Positions 10,343 through 18,700 of a DNA stretch of 64,000 nucleotides are shown here, one piece after another; positions within the stretch are counted from its first letter, which is position 1, and every line of letters starts with the position of its first letter. The position numbers and the translations under genes were made by a program. Source of the DNA: Kazachstania africana CBS 2517 (Eukaryota > Ascomycota > Saccharomycetes > Saccharomycetales > Saccharomycetaceae); the NCBI RefSeq assembly GCF_000304475.1, contig NC_018941.1, positions 1,364,001 through 1,428,000 of the forward strand, given 5' to 3'. A model generated the notes under the pieces. That model worked only from the letters and a program-made list of their open reading frames with translations. It was not told the DNA's origin and made no database searches.

Positions 10343-10359
10343 TTTAAGAAGAAAGAGAG

Positions 10360-10431
10360 CACTCACGCTGGGGGTCGAACCCAGAATCTTCTGATTAGAA
10401 GTCAGACGCGTTGCCATTACGCCACGCGAGC
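10360..10431 (-). tRNA. tRNA-Arg (TCT)
   Basis: 72 nt on the minus strand: GCTCGCGTGGCGTAATGG at the 5' end, anticodon TCT in ACTTCTAAT, TpsiC loop GGTTCGACCCC. The upstream member of the tRNA-Arg/tRNA-Asp dimeric unit known from S. cerevisiae. Ty1-type LTRs begin 101 bases upstream of its 5' end, the usual Ty1 target zone. Confidence 0.95.
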
Positions 10432-10531
10432 TCAATTTCTGAAATTTTCAGAATCGGAGAACTACTTCACAACCATACGTAGCACACATAGTCACGTGCT
10501 TTACAGTCCTAGCGCCAGCGGCCGGCATTAG

Positions 10532-10676
10532 TGCTGGAAATGGCAACATACTGACATTTCAATGTTTTGATAGTTAGAATGACAAATTTAGAATGTTATA
10601 GAAGATATGAACAATAATTATGGTGTGATAAACACGACAATGTATTGACACGAACCATATATGGCGTGATAAACAC
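10532..10676 (+). repeat. Ty1/copia LTR, family alpha, truncated copy 1
   Basis: Starts TGCTGGAAATGGCAACATAC and matches the first ~145 bases of the full alpha LTR at 15716. It stops at ...GATAAACAC, where a family-beta LTR begins at once. No alpha remainder is seen beyond, so it is truncated rather than merely interrupted. Confidence 0.8.
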
Positions 10677-11114
10677 TGTTGGAATGAGAGTTTGATGGGT
10701 CTATAATACTATAGCACATATTTGTAGACGAGAATATTATGGATTGGTAAATAACTACGAAGAATGTAACCACAACGGTTTACCATAACAAGAAGATTCG
10801 CTGCTTGTATAGATACGAAGAAGCTATACGACGTCGTACAGGTAACAAGTGAAAAATTTTCATCATGTCGTCGACGAGAATGTTGCGATTTATGAGGTAC
10901 AAATAGACGTCATCTAGTATCGAGAGAACATCTTTTCCTCTCTTATTGAAGATACTTTTTATATAGAATATGATCAGGATGAATATTGGTTTTTAATATA
11001 TAGTTTAATTCTGATTTCATACTTTATTTTGTTTGGTATACTATAACTCTTATTTATTACTGCAATGTCATCGATTAGCAACACCCCAAGAGAGGAAAAG
11101 ACTTCTATCGGTCA
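10677..11114 (+). repeat. Ty1/copia LTR, family beta, full copy 1
   Basis: 438 bases, starting TGTTGGAATGAG and ending ...TCGGTCA. As in Ty1, the gag ATG (11065) lies inside the LTR: the last 50 bases encode MSSISNTPREEKTSIGH, matching the start of the Gag-Pol ORF at 15645, where the LTR end is followed by the primer-binding site. Here the base after the LTR is not a primer-binding site, so this is a solo or rearranged LTR. A TATA-like TTTTTATATAGAA lies near 10958. Confidence 0.8.
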
Positions 11115-11439
11115 TTGATTTCTTCCATTCTCTAGTTACTGAGAATAATCATCTACTTCGGGGCTCATACCCAATGAGTCACGTGATTAAAAATTTCTGC
11201 AGTTCTATGAAAAATTTGCAATGTTAAAATAACACCATTTTCTCGTGTAAACATAAGACAATTGATGTGTCATTAGCTCTCAAGAAAATACTACGCAAGG
11301 AGAGCCTTACATAGTAAGGGGAATATCGAAGTAGCCCTCAAAATTTCCACTAAGACCATCGAAAATATTCCAGCACATGACAACTATTCAAATGGTTTTG
11401 CAAGACCTTTTCAATGGTTGGATATCGTCCTGCTGTGCA
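11115..11439. other. Unassigned segment between Ty fragments
   Basis: 325 bases. I see no LTR, tRNA or coding similarity. It may be host DNA caught between elements or an older, decayed insertion. Confidence 0.4.
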
Positions 11440-11830
11440 TGATTCTCATTTATCATTTCAATGAGAGGCAGTGACATGTTACTGGTCTCATGTTCTTTTA
11501 GAATTTCAGTGATACCCGTAATTTCCTGCACGGATATATTTTCTACCTCGTCGCTGGAACCCTATGAAGAGATAGATTACCCATCTAAACTTTCATCAAT
11601 GGATCGCAAATCCTCGGTGCTACCACTCGATGAGGGCACACCTTCCTATGCTGGGGTTTTCTGGTCAACTTTATGATTGTCAGCATCGTTAGAATTATTT
11701 GTTTCAGGAACAAGCTTATTGTAATTTCTGGGTACGGAATCTAATACAGTAACAATCAGGTTGTTTTACTGGCGCAGCGGGGTACTTGACAATGGCATAA
11801 TTCGCAGTGTCGATCTCCCTGTACTTTGAA
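11440..11830 (-). pseudogene. Decayed Ty1/copia pol fragment (post-integrase spacer), family beta
   Basis: Diverged copy of the region at about 12640-13015 of the larger element: shared landmarks include TTTCAGTGATACCCGTAATT (compare 12687) and ACTGGCGCAGCGGGGTACTT (compare 12954). The frame is broken. It ends against a beta LTR at 11833. Confidence 0.7.
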
Positions 11831-11832
11831 GG

Positions 11833-12085
11833 TATTGGAACGAGAGTTTGATGGGTCTATAACACTGTAGCACATATCGTTAGACGAGAATATTATGGAT
11901 TGATAATAGGATCGAAGGATGTGAACACAACGGTTTACCATAACAAGAAGATTCACTGCTTGTACACACACACAAAACATGTACGACGTCGTCCAAGTAA
12001 TAAGTCAAAATTTTTTCATCATGTCTTCAACGAGAGTGTCATGAATTATAAGGTTAAACTAGACAACGTCTAGTATCGAAAAGAC
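11833..12085 (+). repeat. Ty1/copia LTR, family beta, partial copy 2
   Basis: Matches the first ~250 bases of the LTR at 10677 (shared GAGAGTTTGATGGGTCTATAA, then GTTTACCATAACAAGAAGAT) and stops near CTAGTATCGA. It lies in the opposite orientation to the Gag-Pol ORF that abuts it, so it is not that element's own 3' LTR in normal arrangement. Confidence 0.75.
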
Positions 12086-12087
12086 AA

Positions 12088-15000
12088 CTAAAGGTCAGGA
12101 GATACATACTTCGGGTATCTAAACGATTTATTACGTGGATACAGGGCAAATCTGACCAATATTTGTCCAATCTCCTTTCCATAGGCGTTAAGGTACAACT
12201 TTCTGTCATCTTCATTTTCATTATCTGAAATAGCTTCCCAAAAATTTAGTGAAGGTTTATTTGTGGGAGGTCTTTTGTATCTAGCCGCCTTAATAGCATG
12301 TACTAAATGTACTCCACGTCTCGTAGTGGGACGATGCTCTTCATCATGGCTAAATTCAATTTTTCTCTTAATCCTCCTCTTATTAGAATGAATAGCCAAA
12401 GAAGATAATGGTTTATCTTCAGCTAATATTTCAATCTTATTCGTACCACCTAAATTGGATTTAACAGGAATATCAACTAAATCATCGATAATATTGTCCG
12501 GAACAATTTGAGTAGTTTTTTTGTTATCTGAAAAACCTTCACCGGAATCTGTTGGTTCACCTACTTCGTGAATCTCCGGTTCTATATCGCTTGGCTCGTG
12601 TCCGTTTGGAAAATCTTCCACCAGATCATTTGCTTCACCCTCACCTAAATGATCTGAGTAAGGTTTATTCGGTGCTTGGTTGTCCAGAATTTCAGCGATA
12701 TCCGTAATTTCCTGTACAGATATATTTTCCACACCGTCGCTGGAATCCTGTGATGGGGTTGAGTCCTCATCTGTCTGGTCATCCCCGGAAGCAAAACCCT
12801 CGGTGATACCACCCAATGAGGATACGTCTTCCCGTCCGAGACTTGTATGGTCAAGCTCATGATCGTCAGCATCTGCAAATGTATGTGATTCAGAAACAAA
12901 CTCATTGTAATCACTGAGTAGGGAGTCAAACACGGTAGCGACCTGATTATTTACTGGCGCAGCAGAGTACTTGACGATGGCATAATTTGTAGTGTCGATC
13001 ACCTTGTGCTTCGAAGGCACGTAGATAAGGTATCCGAAAGATTCCTTAGATGGACACAGAGCAAATCCGAGGTCACCCCTCGGCTTAAGTTTGCTATCTG
13101 TGTCATGGTTGTGAACAACAACTTCTTGACCAAATGGAAGAATAGTTTTTATATCGAGCCCTTCCAAACCAGCCTTGGCTCGTGGTGAATCATTGATACT
13201 TGAATTTATCATCGTATTTCTGATGAGAGTAGCAAATTCAACCGCGTGATACCACATATTATTGGGTAAATTTGTGGCCTTGAGTAGTGTACGGCAGTCG
13301 TTCAAGAACAACAAGTTTGTACGTTCGGCCACACCATTTGAAGCGGAGTCAGCGGCGGTATTGTAAATGGATTTAATACCTTTATCAATGAAAAAGTCAT
13401 CTAATAATTCATTTCTGTATTCAGATCCACGGTCCATTTGAAAGGCTTTCACCTTAGTTGAGAACTGTGTTCTGATAAAATTCACCAGCTTGCGGAACAC
13501 TAACAATATGTGTTCCGCACTTTTAGATCGTAGCGGATATACCCACCGAAAACGGGTATTCTCATCTACGAAACTAATAAAATAAGTGGGAGTAGTGGCT
13601 GATACATCGGACATTGGACCAAACAAATCAGTATGAATGTACTGAAATGGCTCAAAAAATTGTTGATATTTCAACCTTGATCCAACGGTGTGTTTGTGGC
13701 GACGCATCTTACCAGCGAGACATTCCTTGCATTGGAATTTATCAATGCCTCTCCAATCAATCTTATCGGCAGTGATATTCTGAATCATGCCTTTTTCAAC
13801 CGACTTGCGAATGTCCTTGACATTTACGTGCCCAAAAAAACGATGTAAAAATTCTACAGGAATTTTTTCACTTACATTGTGAACTCTGCTTGTAGAAATT
13901 TTGCCTTTACTCTTCTTCTGCGTGCTGCCAAGAGGAAGCAGCAGGTGATTTATATGAATGCACATATACGGGCCAATCATTTCTAATGGAGCTAAGACCT
14001 CATCTGATTTGTTGATGAGACGGCTTCTCCTGGTGTCAATGATCACACCCGCTTTTATTAAAGCATTCCAGCTGACCAGGTTGTAAGTTGCGGCTTTAGA
14101 GGCAAGCACTCGAATAGAATGTGATTGCTTGTTAAGCCACTTGAAGGCCATAGTACCGGAAGCTTCAACAGGTAGTTCCTCGTTCCCAGCGCCGAATAAT
14201 TTGTCAATCGGATTCATGTTTTTACAAAATATATATTTTGGATCCTTTACGACTGACACTTCTTCCCCGGAATCGAGAATTACATAATCATCTAGAGATG
14301 GCTCTAGCTCTGAATTATGCCGGAGACACTGTGCATCATCAGGAGTCTTCGTTTGAATATGGTGAACCCTCTTTTTCGATGTGGTAGAGGTCTTACTAGT
14401 TGACTTACCGGCCGTTTTACTAGAAGCCTTACTCGATGTTTCAGAGAATTCTTTCAAAGCTTTGATGTCAGGACACCTTTTGGTAGTATGTCCTGCCTTG
14501 TCACAATACCCACAGTTCACGCTTTGTGATGAAGTGGTTGGAGTAGGTTTGTTGATGACCTCTGTAGCTAGGTAATTAATCCTAACTAAAACATCATCCA
14601 GTGAAACTTTCCCCATGCGAGAATGATAGAAATCATTTACATTTTTGAACTGATTTTTCAAGTTGTCAACGATTCGTTTGGTGATAATCCACTCTGGGAT
14701 AATAATATCATATTCAGCAGCCTTTTTCACCAAGCTTTGAAGTTTTCTTTTGAAAACAAAAACGTCCATTTTTCCATCATAAGAGATATTCATCAATTCA
14801 TCATGAATATCTTGTCCCGATGCACTCTTCTCTGCCTTACTGAGGGCACTCATAATCGCGTCGGATAGTTCCAAGTGGTGGACATATAACAAGTCTTTGA
14901 ACCACTTGGCATAATGTTTAGCAGGTACAAAATAATTGAAAGTTTGTTCTATGTACGCTCTTTCATGGTCCAATACCTCAGTGGTATAACCACTTTTGTC

Positions 15001-15645
15001 TGGGATAGCATGACCTAAATTTCGTTCTTTCAGGAAGCGACAAAATTTTTTCAACCATGTGTCAAACTCATCAGTGGTTGTGACCATGGTAAGATTTACC
15101 GCATTTGCACTGTAACTGCTATGATTTGCAAATGAGGTTTCTGTAGCGGTTCCCGCATTTGACGGCGGGATGGAGGTGGAATGAAAACTTGTTTCAGACC
15201 CTGCATCAGGTGCCAACTCGGTATCTGATGTTTGATTTGAAGGACTCTCTTTAGCTCCCACTGGCACTTGTTTGCCTGGAATCTGGAAACCATATTGGTA
15301 TTGTGCCCACCTTGGATCAACTTGCAGAAATTGATTTCCAAAAGCAAACGGGGCGCCATATGATGGCATATCCGGATGAGGATTACAATACATCTGATAT
15401 CCTGGAATAGGCATCATAAGTGGTTGCATGAATGGCATATTTGAGTCCATCTGAAAATATGGATACTCCATTTGGGGCATTTTCGAAATATGCTCCTTCT
15501 TTCCCTTAGAAATGTCCTCGATATTAGCCTCGAAGGGAGCTTGTTTAGAGCTCTTCGTTTCATTAAAAATGAAAGAATCATCCGCGGCGCTACCATGACC
15601 GATAGAAGTCTTTTCCTCTCTTGGAGTGTTGCTAATCGATGACAT
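12088..15645 (-). CDS. Ty1/copia Gag-Pol, truncated before reverse transcriptase
   Basis: 1185 codons in one frame. Gag covers about 1-440, with a zinc knuckle at C378-C391 (CGYCDKAGHTTKRC). Protease follows (LDSGEE, D458). Integrase has its HHCC finger at H601, H606, C639, C642 and catalytic D673, D738 and E774. A variable acidic region and a basic KRRIKRK patch come next, then a few residues resembling the start of reverse transcriptase before a stop at 12088, where a beta LTR abuts. Reverse transcriptase and RNase H are missing, so the element cannot be autonomous. The ATG at 15645 lies inside the LTR as in Ty1. No +1 frameshift is needed between Gag and protease, unlike the neighbouring family-alpha element. 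Confidence 0.9.
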   Translation of the reverse strand: MSSISNTPREEKTSIGHGSAADDSFIFNETKSSKQAPFEANIEDISKGKKEHISKMPQMEYPYFQMDSNMPFMQPLMMPIPGYQMYCNPHPDMPSYGAPFAFGNQFLQVDPRWAQYQYGFQIPGKQVPVGAKESPSNQTSDTELAPDAGSETSFHSTSIPPSNAGTATETSFANHSSYSANAVNLTMVTTTDEFDTWLKKFCRFLKERNLGHAIPDKSGYTTEVLDHERAYIEQTFNYFVPAKHYAKWFKDLLYVHHLELSDAIMSALSKAEKSASGQDIHDELMNISYDGKMDVFVFKRKLQSLVKKAAEYDIIIPEWIITKRIVDNLKNQFKNVNDFYHSRMGKVSLDDVLVRINYLATEVINKPTPTTSSQSVNCGYCDKAGHTTKRCPDIKALKEFSETSSKASSKTAGKSTSKTSTTSKKRVHHIQTKTPDDAQCLRHNSELEPSLDDYVILDSGEEVSVVKDPKYIFCKNMNPIDKLFGAGNEELPVEASGTMAFKWLNKQSHSIRVLASKAATYNLVSWNALIKAGVIIDTRRSRLINKSDEVLAPLEMIGPYMCIHINHLLLPLGSTQKKSKGKISTSRVHNVSEKIPVEFLHRFFGHVNVKDIRKSVEKGMIQNITADKIDWRGIDKFQCKECLAGKMRRHKHTVGSRLKYQQFFEPFQYIHTDLFGPMSDVSATTPTYFISFVDENTRFRWVYPLRSKSAEHILLVFRKLVNFIRTQFSTKVKAFQMDRGSEYRNELLDDFFIDKGIKSIYNTAADSASNGVAERTNLLFLNDCRTLLKATNLPNNMWYHAVEFATLIRNTMINSSINDSPRAKAGLEGLDIKTILPFGQEVVVHNHDTDSKLKPRGDLGFALCPSKESFGYLIYVPSKHKVIDTTNYAIVKYSAAPVNNQVATVFDSLLSDYNEFVSESHTFADADDHELDHTSLGREDVSSLGGITEGFASGDDQTDEDSTPSQDSSDGVENISVQEITDIAEILDNQAPNKPYSDHLGEGEANDLVEDFPNGHEPSDIEPEIHEVGEPTDSGEGFSDNKKTTQIVPDNIIDDLVDIPVKSNLGGTNKIEILAEDKPLSSLAIHSNKRRIKRKIEFSHDEEHRPTTRRGVHLVHAIKAARYKRPPTNKPSLNFWEAISDNENEDDRKLYLNAYGKEIGQILVRFALYPRNKSFRYPKYVSPDL
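15582..15595 (-). promoter_or_regulatory. Primer-binding site (initiator tRNA-Met) of the beta element
   Basis: TGGTAGCGCCGCGG directly follows the LTR end TCGGTCA on the minus strand. The first 12 bases are complementary to the 3' end of yeast initiator tRNA-Met, the Ty1 primer. Confidence 0.8.
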
Positions 15646-15663
15646 TGTATTAATAAATAAGAT
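15596..15663 (-). repeat. Ty1/copia LTR, family beta, 3' remnant (copy 3)
   Basis: The last ~68 bases of a beta LTR, immediately before the primer-binding site, including the gag ATG and the CTTATTTATTA leader shared with 11048-11058. The rest is replaced by alpha LTR sequence. Confidence 0.75.
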
Positions 15664-15668
15664 CTAAG

Positions 15669-15706
15669 TGCTGGAAATGACATTGTATTCACATTTCAAT
15701 ATTTTG
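15669..15706 (+). repeat. 38-base scrap of alpha LTR flanked by CTAAG
   Basis: TGCTGGAAATGACATTGTAT resembles the alpha LTR start but ends after ~38 bases. CTAAG occurs on both sides (15664-15668 and 15707-15711), like a target-site duplication. Confidence 0.5.
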
Positions 15707-15715
15707 CTAAGATCC

Positions 15716-16078
15716 TGCTGGAAATGGCAATATACTGCCATTTCAATGTTTTGATAGTTAGAATGACAAATTTAGAATGTTGGAGAAGATATGAACAATA
15801 ATTATGGTGTGATAAACACGATCATGTGTTGTCACAAACCATATATGGCGTGATAAACACGAATACTTATTATCATGCAATAATTATCGTACGATAATTA
15901 TGACAACGTATTGACTCATAAATCCAGAACATGATAATTGGCATAAATCAAAATGTGTTGGAAAAGGTATAAATACTCAGGTGAACACTGAAGTTTATCA
16001 AAGTTTGTATCACTTTATATTATTTTATATTAACGAAAATAATATAAAGGGATCATCCTCTGATCTTCCTTCACGTCA
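15716..16078 (+). repeat. Ty1/copia LTR, family alpha, 5' LTR
   Basis: 363 bases from TGCTGGAAATGG to ...CACGTCA, followed at once by TGGTAGCGCT, a primer-binding site for initiator tRNA-Met (16079-16088). A TATA-like GGTATAAATAC lies near 15966. This LTR belongs to the gag gene that follows. Confidence 0.88.
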
Positions 16079-16088
16079 TGGTAGCGCT
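16079..16088 (+). promoter_or_regulatory. Primer-binding site of the alpha element
   Basis: TGGTAGCGCT directly abuts the LTR end. It is complementary to the 3' end of initiator tRNA-Met apart from the last base, as in Ty1. Confidence 0.75.
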
Positions 16089-16124
16089 TTGCAAGACCCG
16101 GTCAAACCAGTTGACTCAGGGAGT

Positions 16125-17234
16125 ATGCCAACGACTCCGGTCGAGAGCATCAGGCACTCAGTCGCAAACAATTCTGGAGACATCAGACAGCCAAGTAATC
16201 CTCCATACACCACTGGAGACCCATTCGTCAGGACTACTCTTCACGGCTCTCCTATGTATGTCAATCCCACAATGTTTGCTAATCAGTTTCAACAATATGA
16301 TATGAATTTTCAACCTTACCCCCAAGGATTTGTCTATCCTCCTCACCATATAAACGTTCAACATGGTGTAGCCTCATCGTCATCCGATCATACTCTACAC
16401 GACATCATAAGCAACAACGGCATCGATCGCCCATCACATGCTAACTCGAACCACGGCACTATGTTATATAAACTTGCCGACGCCTCTGAATTTCAGGACT
16501 GGATCAAAGTCTTTTCTGCCTTTATTAAGGAACACGGCATGGAACATGTCCTCCCAGACGCACAAGGTGACCCTACTACGGAACCCACAGAGTCAGAAGA
16601 GAGATTTCTCACTCAAGTGTTTCAATACTTTGTTCCAACTACGACTTACCCACAATGGTTCAAAACGGAGTTACGTAATAATCTTACCTCAACGTACGAT
16701 GTCATTGAAATTGCACTATCCAAATATGATGTATATATGCGCGACTATGAGATTGCGAAGAAACTCAACAATATCCATTACGACGGTAAAGAAAATCCAA
16801 AATTATTCAAGAAACGTGTAGCGAAATTACGTAAAATAGGTGAAAAAATCGGCATCACTACCACTGATCGTGCTATATGTGACCAATTGATCACTACTTT
16901 ACCCACTGCTTACAAGCCAATTGTAGACGATTACCGTATCCATTATCGATCTACAACTTTAAACGATATTCTCAATAGTATTCAACAATTCAAAATATCG
17001 CGACCGGATACATCCTCTTACTCTCCCAAAAACACTAGACAACAGATTTCTACTAGTGCTCCTACTAAAAATGTTCCTTCCAAGACACAAACAACCGGCA
17101 ATACAACTAAGGCCAACAACCCTACTAACAGTAACACTAAAGCACCTAGGCGTCGCAATGTGAACTACATCACTCATGATGAGCCCATTGAACAACTTGA
17201 AGTGCTTAGGCAACGAGGATCAAATCCATCCTGA
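16125..17234 (+). CDS. Ty1/copia Gag, family alpha
   Basis: 369 residues from the first in-frame ATG (16125); the frame is open back to 15981, inside the LTR, but that codon is GTG, so an original LTR start may have been lost. The capsid core (about residues 115-290 in this numbering) resembles the Gag half of the beta element, including FQDWIKVFSAFIKEHG and QYFVPTTTYPQWFK. The C-terminal part is basic and rich in Thr, Asn and Lys. Gag ends at 17234, and the +1 site at 17205 leads into protease. Confidence 0.85.
   Translation: MPTTPVESIRHSVANNSGDIRQPSNPPYTTGDPFVRTTLHGSPMYVNPTMFANQFQQYDMNFQPYPQGFVYPPHHINVQHGVASSSSDHTLHDIISNNGIDRPSHANSNHGTMLYKLADASEFQDWIKVFSAFIKEHGMEHVLPDAQGDPTTEPTESEERFLTQVFQYFVPTTTYPQWFKTELRNNLTSTYDVIEIALSKYDVYMRDYEIAKKLNNIHYDGKENPKLFKKRVAKLRKIGEKIGITTTDRAICDQLITTLPTAYKPIVDDYRIHYRSTTLNDILNSIQQFKISRPDTSSYSPKNTRQQISTSAPTKNVPSKTQTTGNTTKANNPTNSNTKAPRRRNVNYITHDEPIEQLEVLRQRGSNPS
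17205..17211 (+). promoter_or_regulatory. Ty1-type +1 ribosomal frameshift heptamer CTTAGGC
   Basis: CTT AGG C is in the Gag frame and is the exact slip sequence used by Ty1 and Ty2: peptidyl-tRNA-Leu slips at CTT while the rare AGG codon is slow. Slipping to GGC continues as GNEDQIHPEELLIIDSG, into the protease. Seen directly; the mechanism is known from Ty1. Confidence 0.9.
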
Positions 17235-17694
17235 AGAGTTATTGATAATTGACTCTGGCGCGGAAATTTCTGTCGTTCAATCCAGTTCTATGTTAAATAA
17301 CACATTCAACCCAACCCGTGACATTTTATATGATGCGGGCTCCAAGGAATTAACCGTTGAATCTGGTGGCTACTTATGTCTTTCTTTTGATACTGCTTCA
17401 TATCGTATCAAAGCTCTCGCTTCACCTGAGATCTCTTGTAACATTCTATCGCTTCACGCACTAGAACGAGCAAGCATCTCAGTGGATCTGATTAATCGTG
17501 TACTCATTGACAAGAAGGGTAACATCCTAACCAAACTAATAGACTACGGACGTTATGTCTGCATTCCGCTATCAGTCATTTGCACGACTCAGGTGGTTAA
17601 TAATGTTCGAACAAAATTCGCTATGAATTTCTTTCACAAGCTCTTCGGTCACATCAATATACGCGATATCAAAAAACTATCAATAAGGATCTGA
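17212..17694 (+). pseudogene. Ty1/copia Pol fragment (protease and start of integrase), family alpha
   Basis: Reached only by the +1 shift. It contains protease motif IIDSGAEISVV and the beginning of the integrase zinc finger (FHKLFGHINIRDIKKL), then ends at a TGA formed where an inverted LTR starts at 17692. More than 80% of Pol is missing. Confidence 0.85.
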
Positions 17695-18095
17695 CGTGAA
17701 GGAAGATCAGAGGATGATCCCTTTATATTATTTTCGTTAATGTAAAATAATATAAAGTGATACAAACTTTGATAAACTTCAGTGTTCACCTGAGTATTTA
17801 TACCTTTTCCAATACATTTTGAATTATGCCAATTATCATGTTATAGATTTATGAGTCAATACATTATCGTGTTTATCACACCATAAATATTTCGTGTCAA
17901 CAAATGATCGTGTTTATCACACCATAAATATTTCATGTCAACAAACAATCGTGTTTATCACACCATAATTATTTCGTGTCAACAAACAATCGTGTTTATC
18001 ACACCATAATTATTGTTCATATCTTCTATAACATTCTAAATTAGTCATGCTAACTATCAAAACATTGAAATGTCGGTATATTGCCATTTCCAGCA
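17692..18095 (-). repeat. Ty1/copia LTR, family alpha, inverted copy with 41-bp repeats
   Basis: 404 bases, the reverse complement of the 15716 LTR, from TGACGTGAAG to ...CATTTCCAGCA. It is longer than the 5' copy because of a tandem repeat at 17866-18014. Its orientation is opposite to that expected for a 3' LTR. It ends 87 bases upstream of the tRNA-Ile gene. Confidence 0.88.
17866..18014. repeat. 41-bp tandem repeat within the alpha LTR
   Basis: ATCGTGTTTATCACACCATA begins at 17866, 17907, 17948 and 17989: an exact 41-base period, with the last unit incomplete. Units differ at a few bases. The other alpha LTR has fewer copies. Confidence 0.85.
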
Positions 18096-18181
18096 CAAGC
18101 ATCATTGGGCGAAAAGCAGGTTCAAGAACCACTTTTTGATTGAACCAGACATTGCACTAAAATTTCGGTAAGTAAATTTCT

Positions 18182-18255
18182 GGTCTCTTGGCCCAGTTGG
18201 TTAAGGCACCGTGCTAATAACGCGGGGATCAGCGGTTCGATCCCGCTAGAGACCA
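18182..18255 (+). tRNA. tRNA-Ile (AAT)
   Basis: 74 nt, GGTCTCTTGGCCCAGTTGG at the 5' end, anticodon AAT within GTGCTAATAACGC, TpsiC loop GGTTCGATCCC, closing acceptor GAGACC with discriminator A. A T6 terminator follows at 18257-18262. It is identical to the gene at 37362-37435. It points away from the tRNA-Arg/Asp pair, so the Ty cluster lies upstream of both. Confidence 0.96.
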
Positions 18256-18262
18256 CTTTTTT

Positions 18263-18700
18263 GTAACTTTTATCTCATGACAGCGAACTCAGTGTAGCTA
18301 ACATAGAATATGGTAGAGACTGGTTCAGTTGTAAAGACGTCAAAGTGTTACCGGTGTATACTTCTTTATTTTTTGAAGTAAATGATTAAGACATTTATCA
18401 TAGTTAGACGTCTTATCTTTGATAGATACTGATATATAGACTGTAATAAGAGTTCTATTTCAATAATACAACATAGGTGAGATTTAATAAATGACTACTA
18501 TGTTTCGGATATTCCTGATCATACAATAGATTCATAGAGGCGGTGCGTATGAGATACTTGTTCAATCATTTTTAATATTCAGGGAGATACTAACATAAAA
18601 TTTTATAAAATTGACTGCAATGCATGTCTATCCATAGTCTATAATACATTTTTAGCTTTACATATTATATCAATCTTCATGTCAGGCCCTATATGCCTAC
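18263..18700. other. Intergenic stretch between tRNA-Ile and the NOC4 3' end
   Basis: About 440 AT-rich bases; no gene or clear LTR seen. Confidence 0.5.

Noticed and set aside
10490..10497. CACGTG-type boxes (also near 11170, 30336, 34438, 56633) as centromere element CDEI
   Set aside because: I found no AT-rich core of the right length followed by a CDEIII-like motif beside any of them, so no centromere is called.
12088..15645. Complete, autonomous Ty1-type element
   Set aside because: Reverse transcriptase and RNase H are missing, the 3' side abuts an LTR in the wrong orientation, and the 5' LTR is a remnant.
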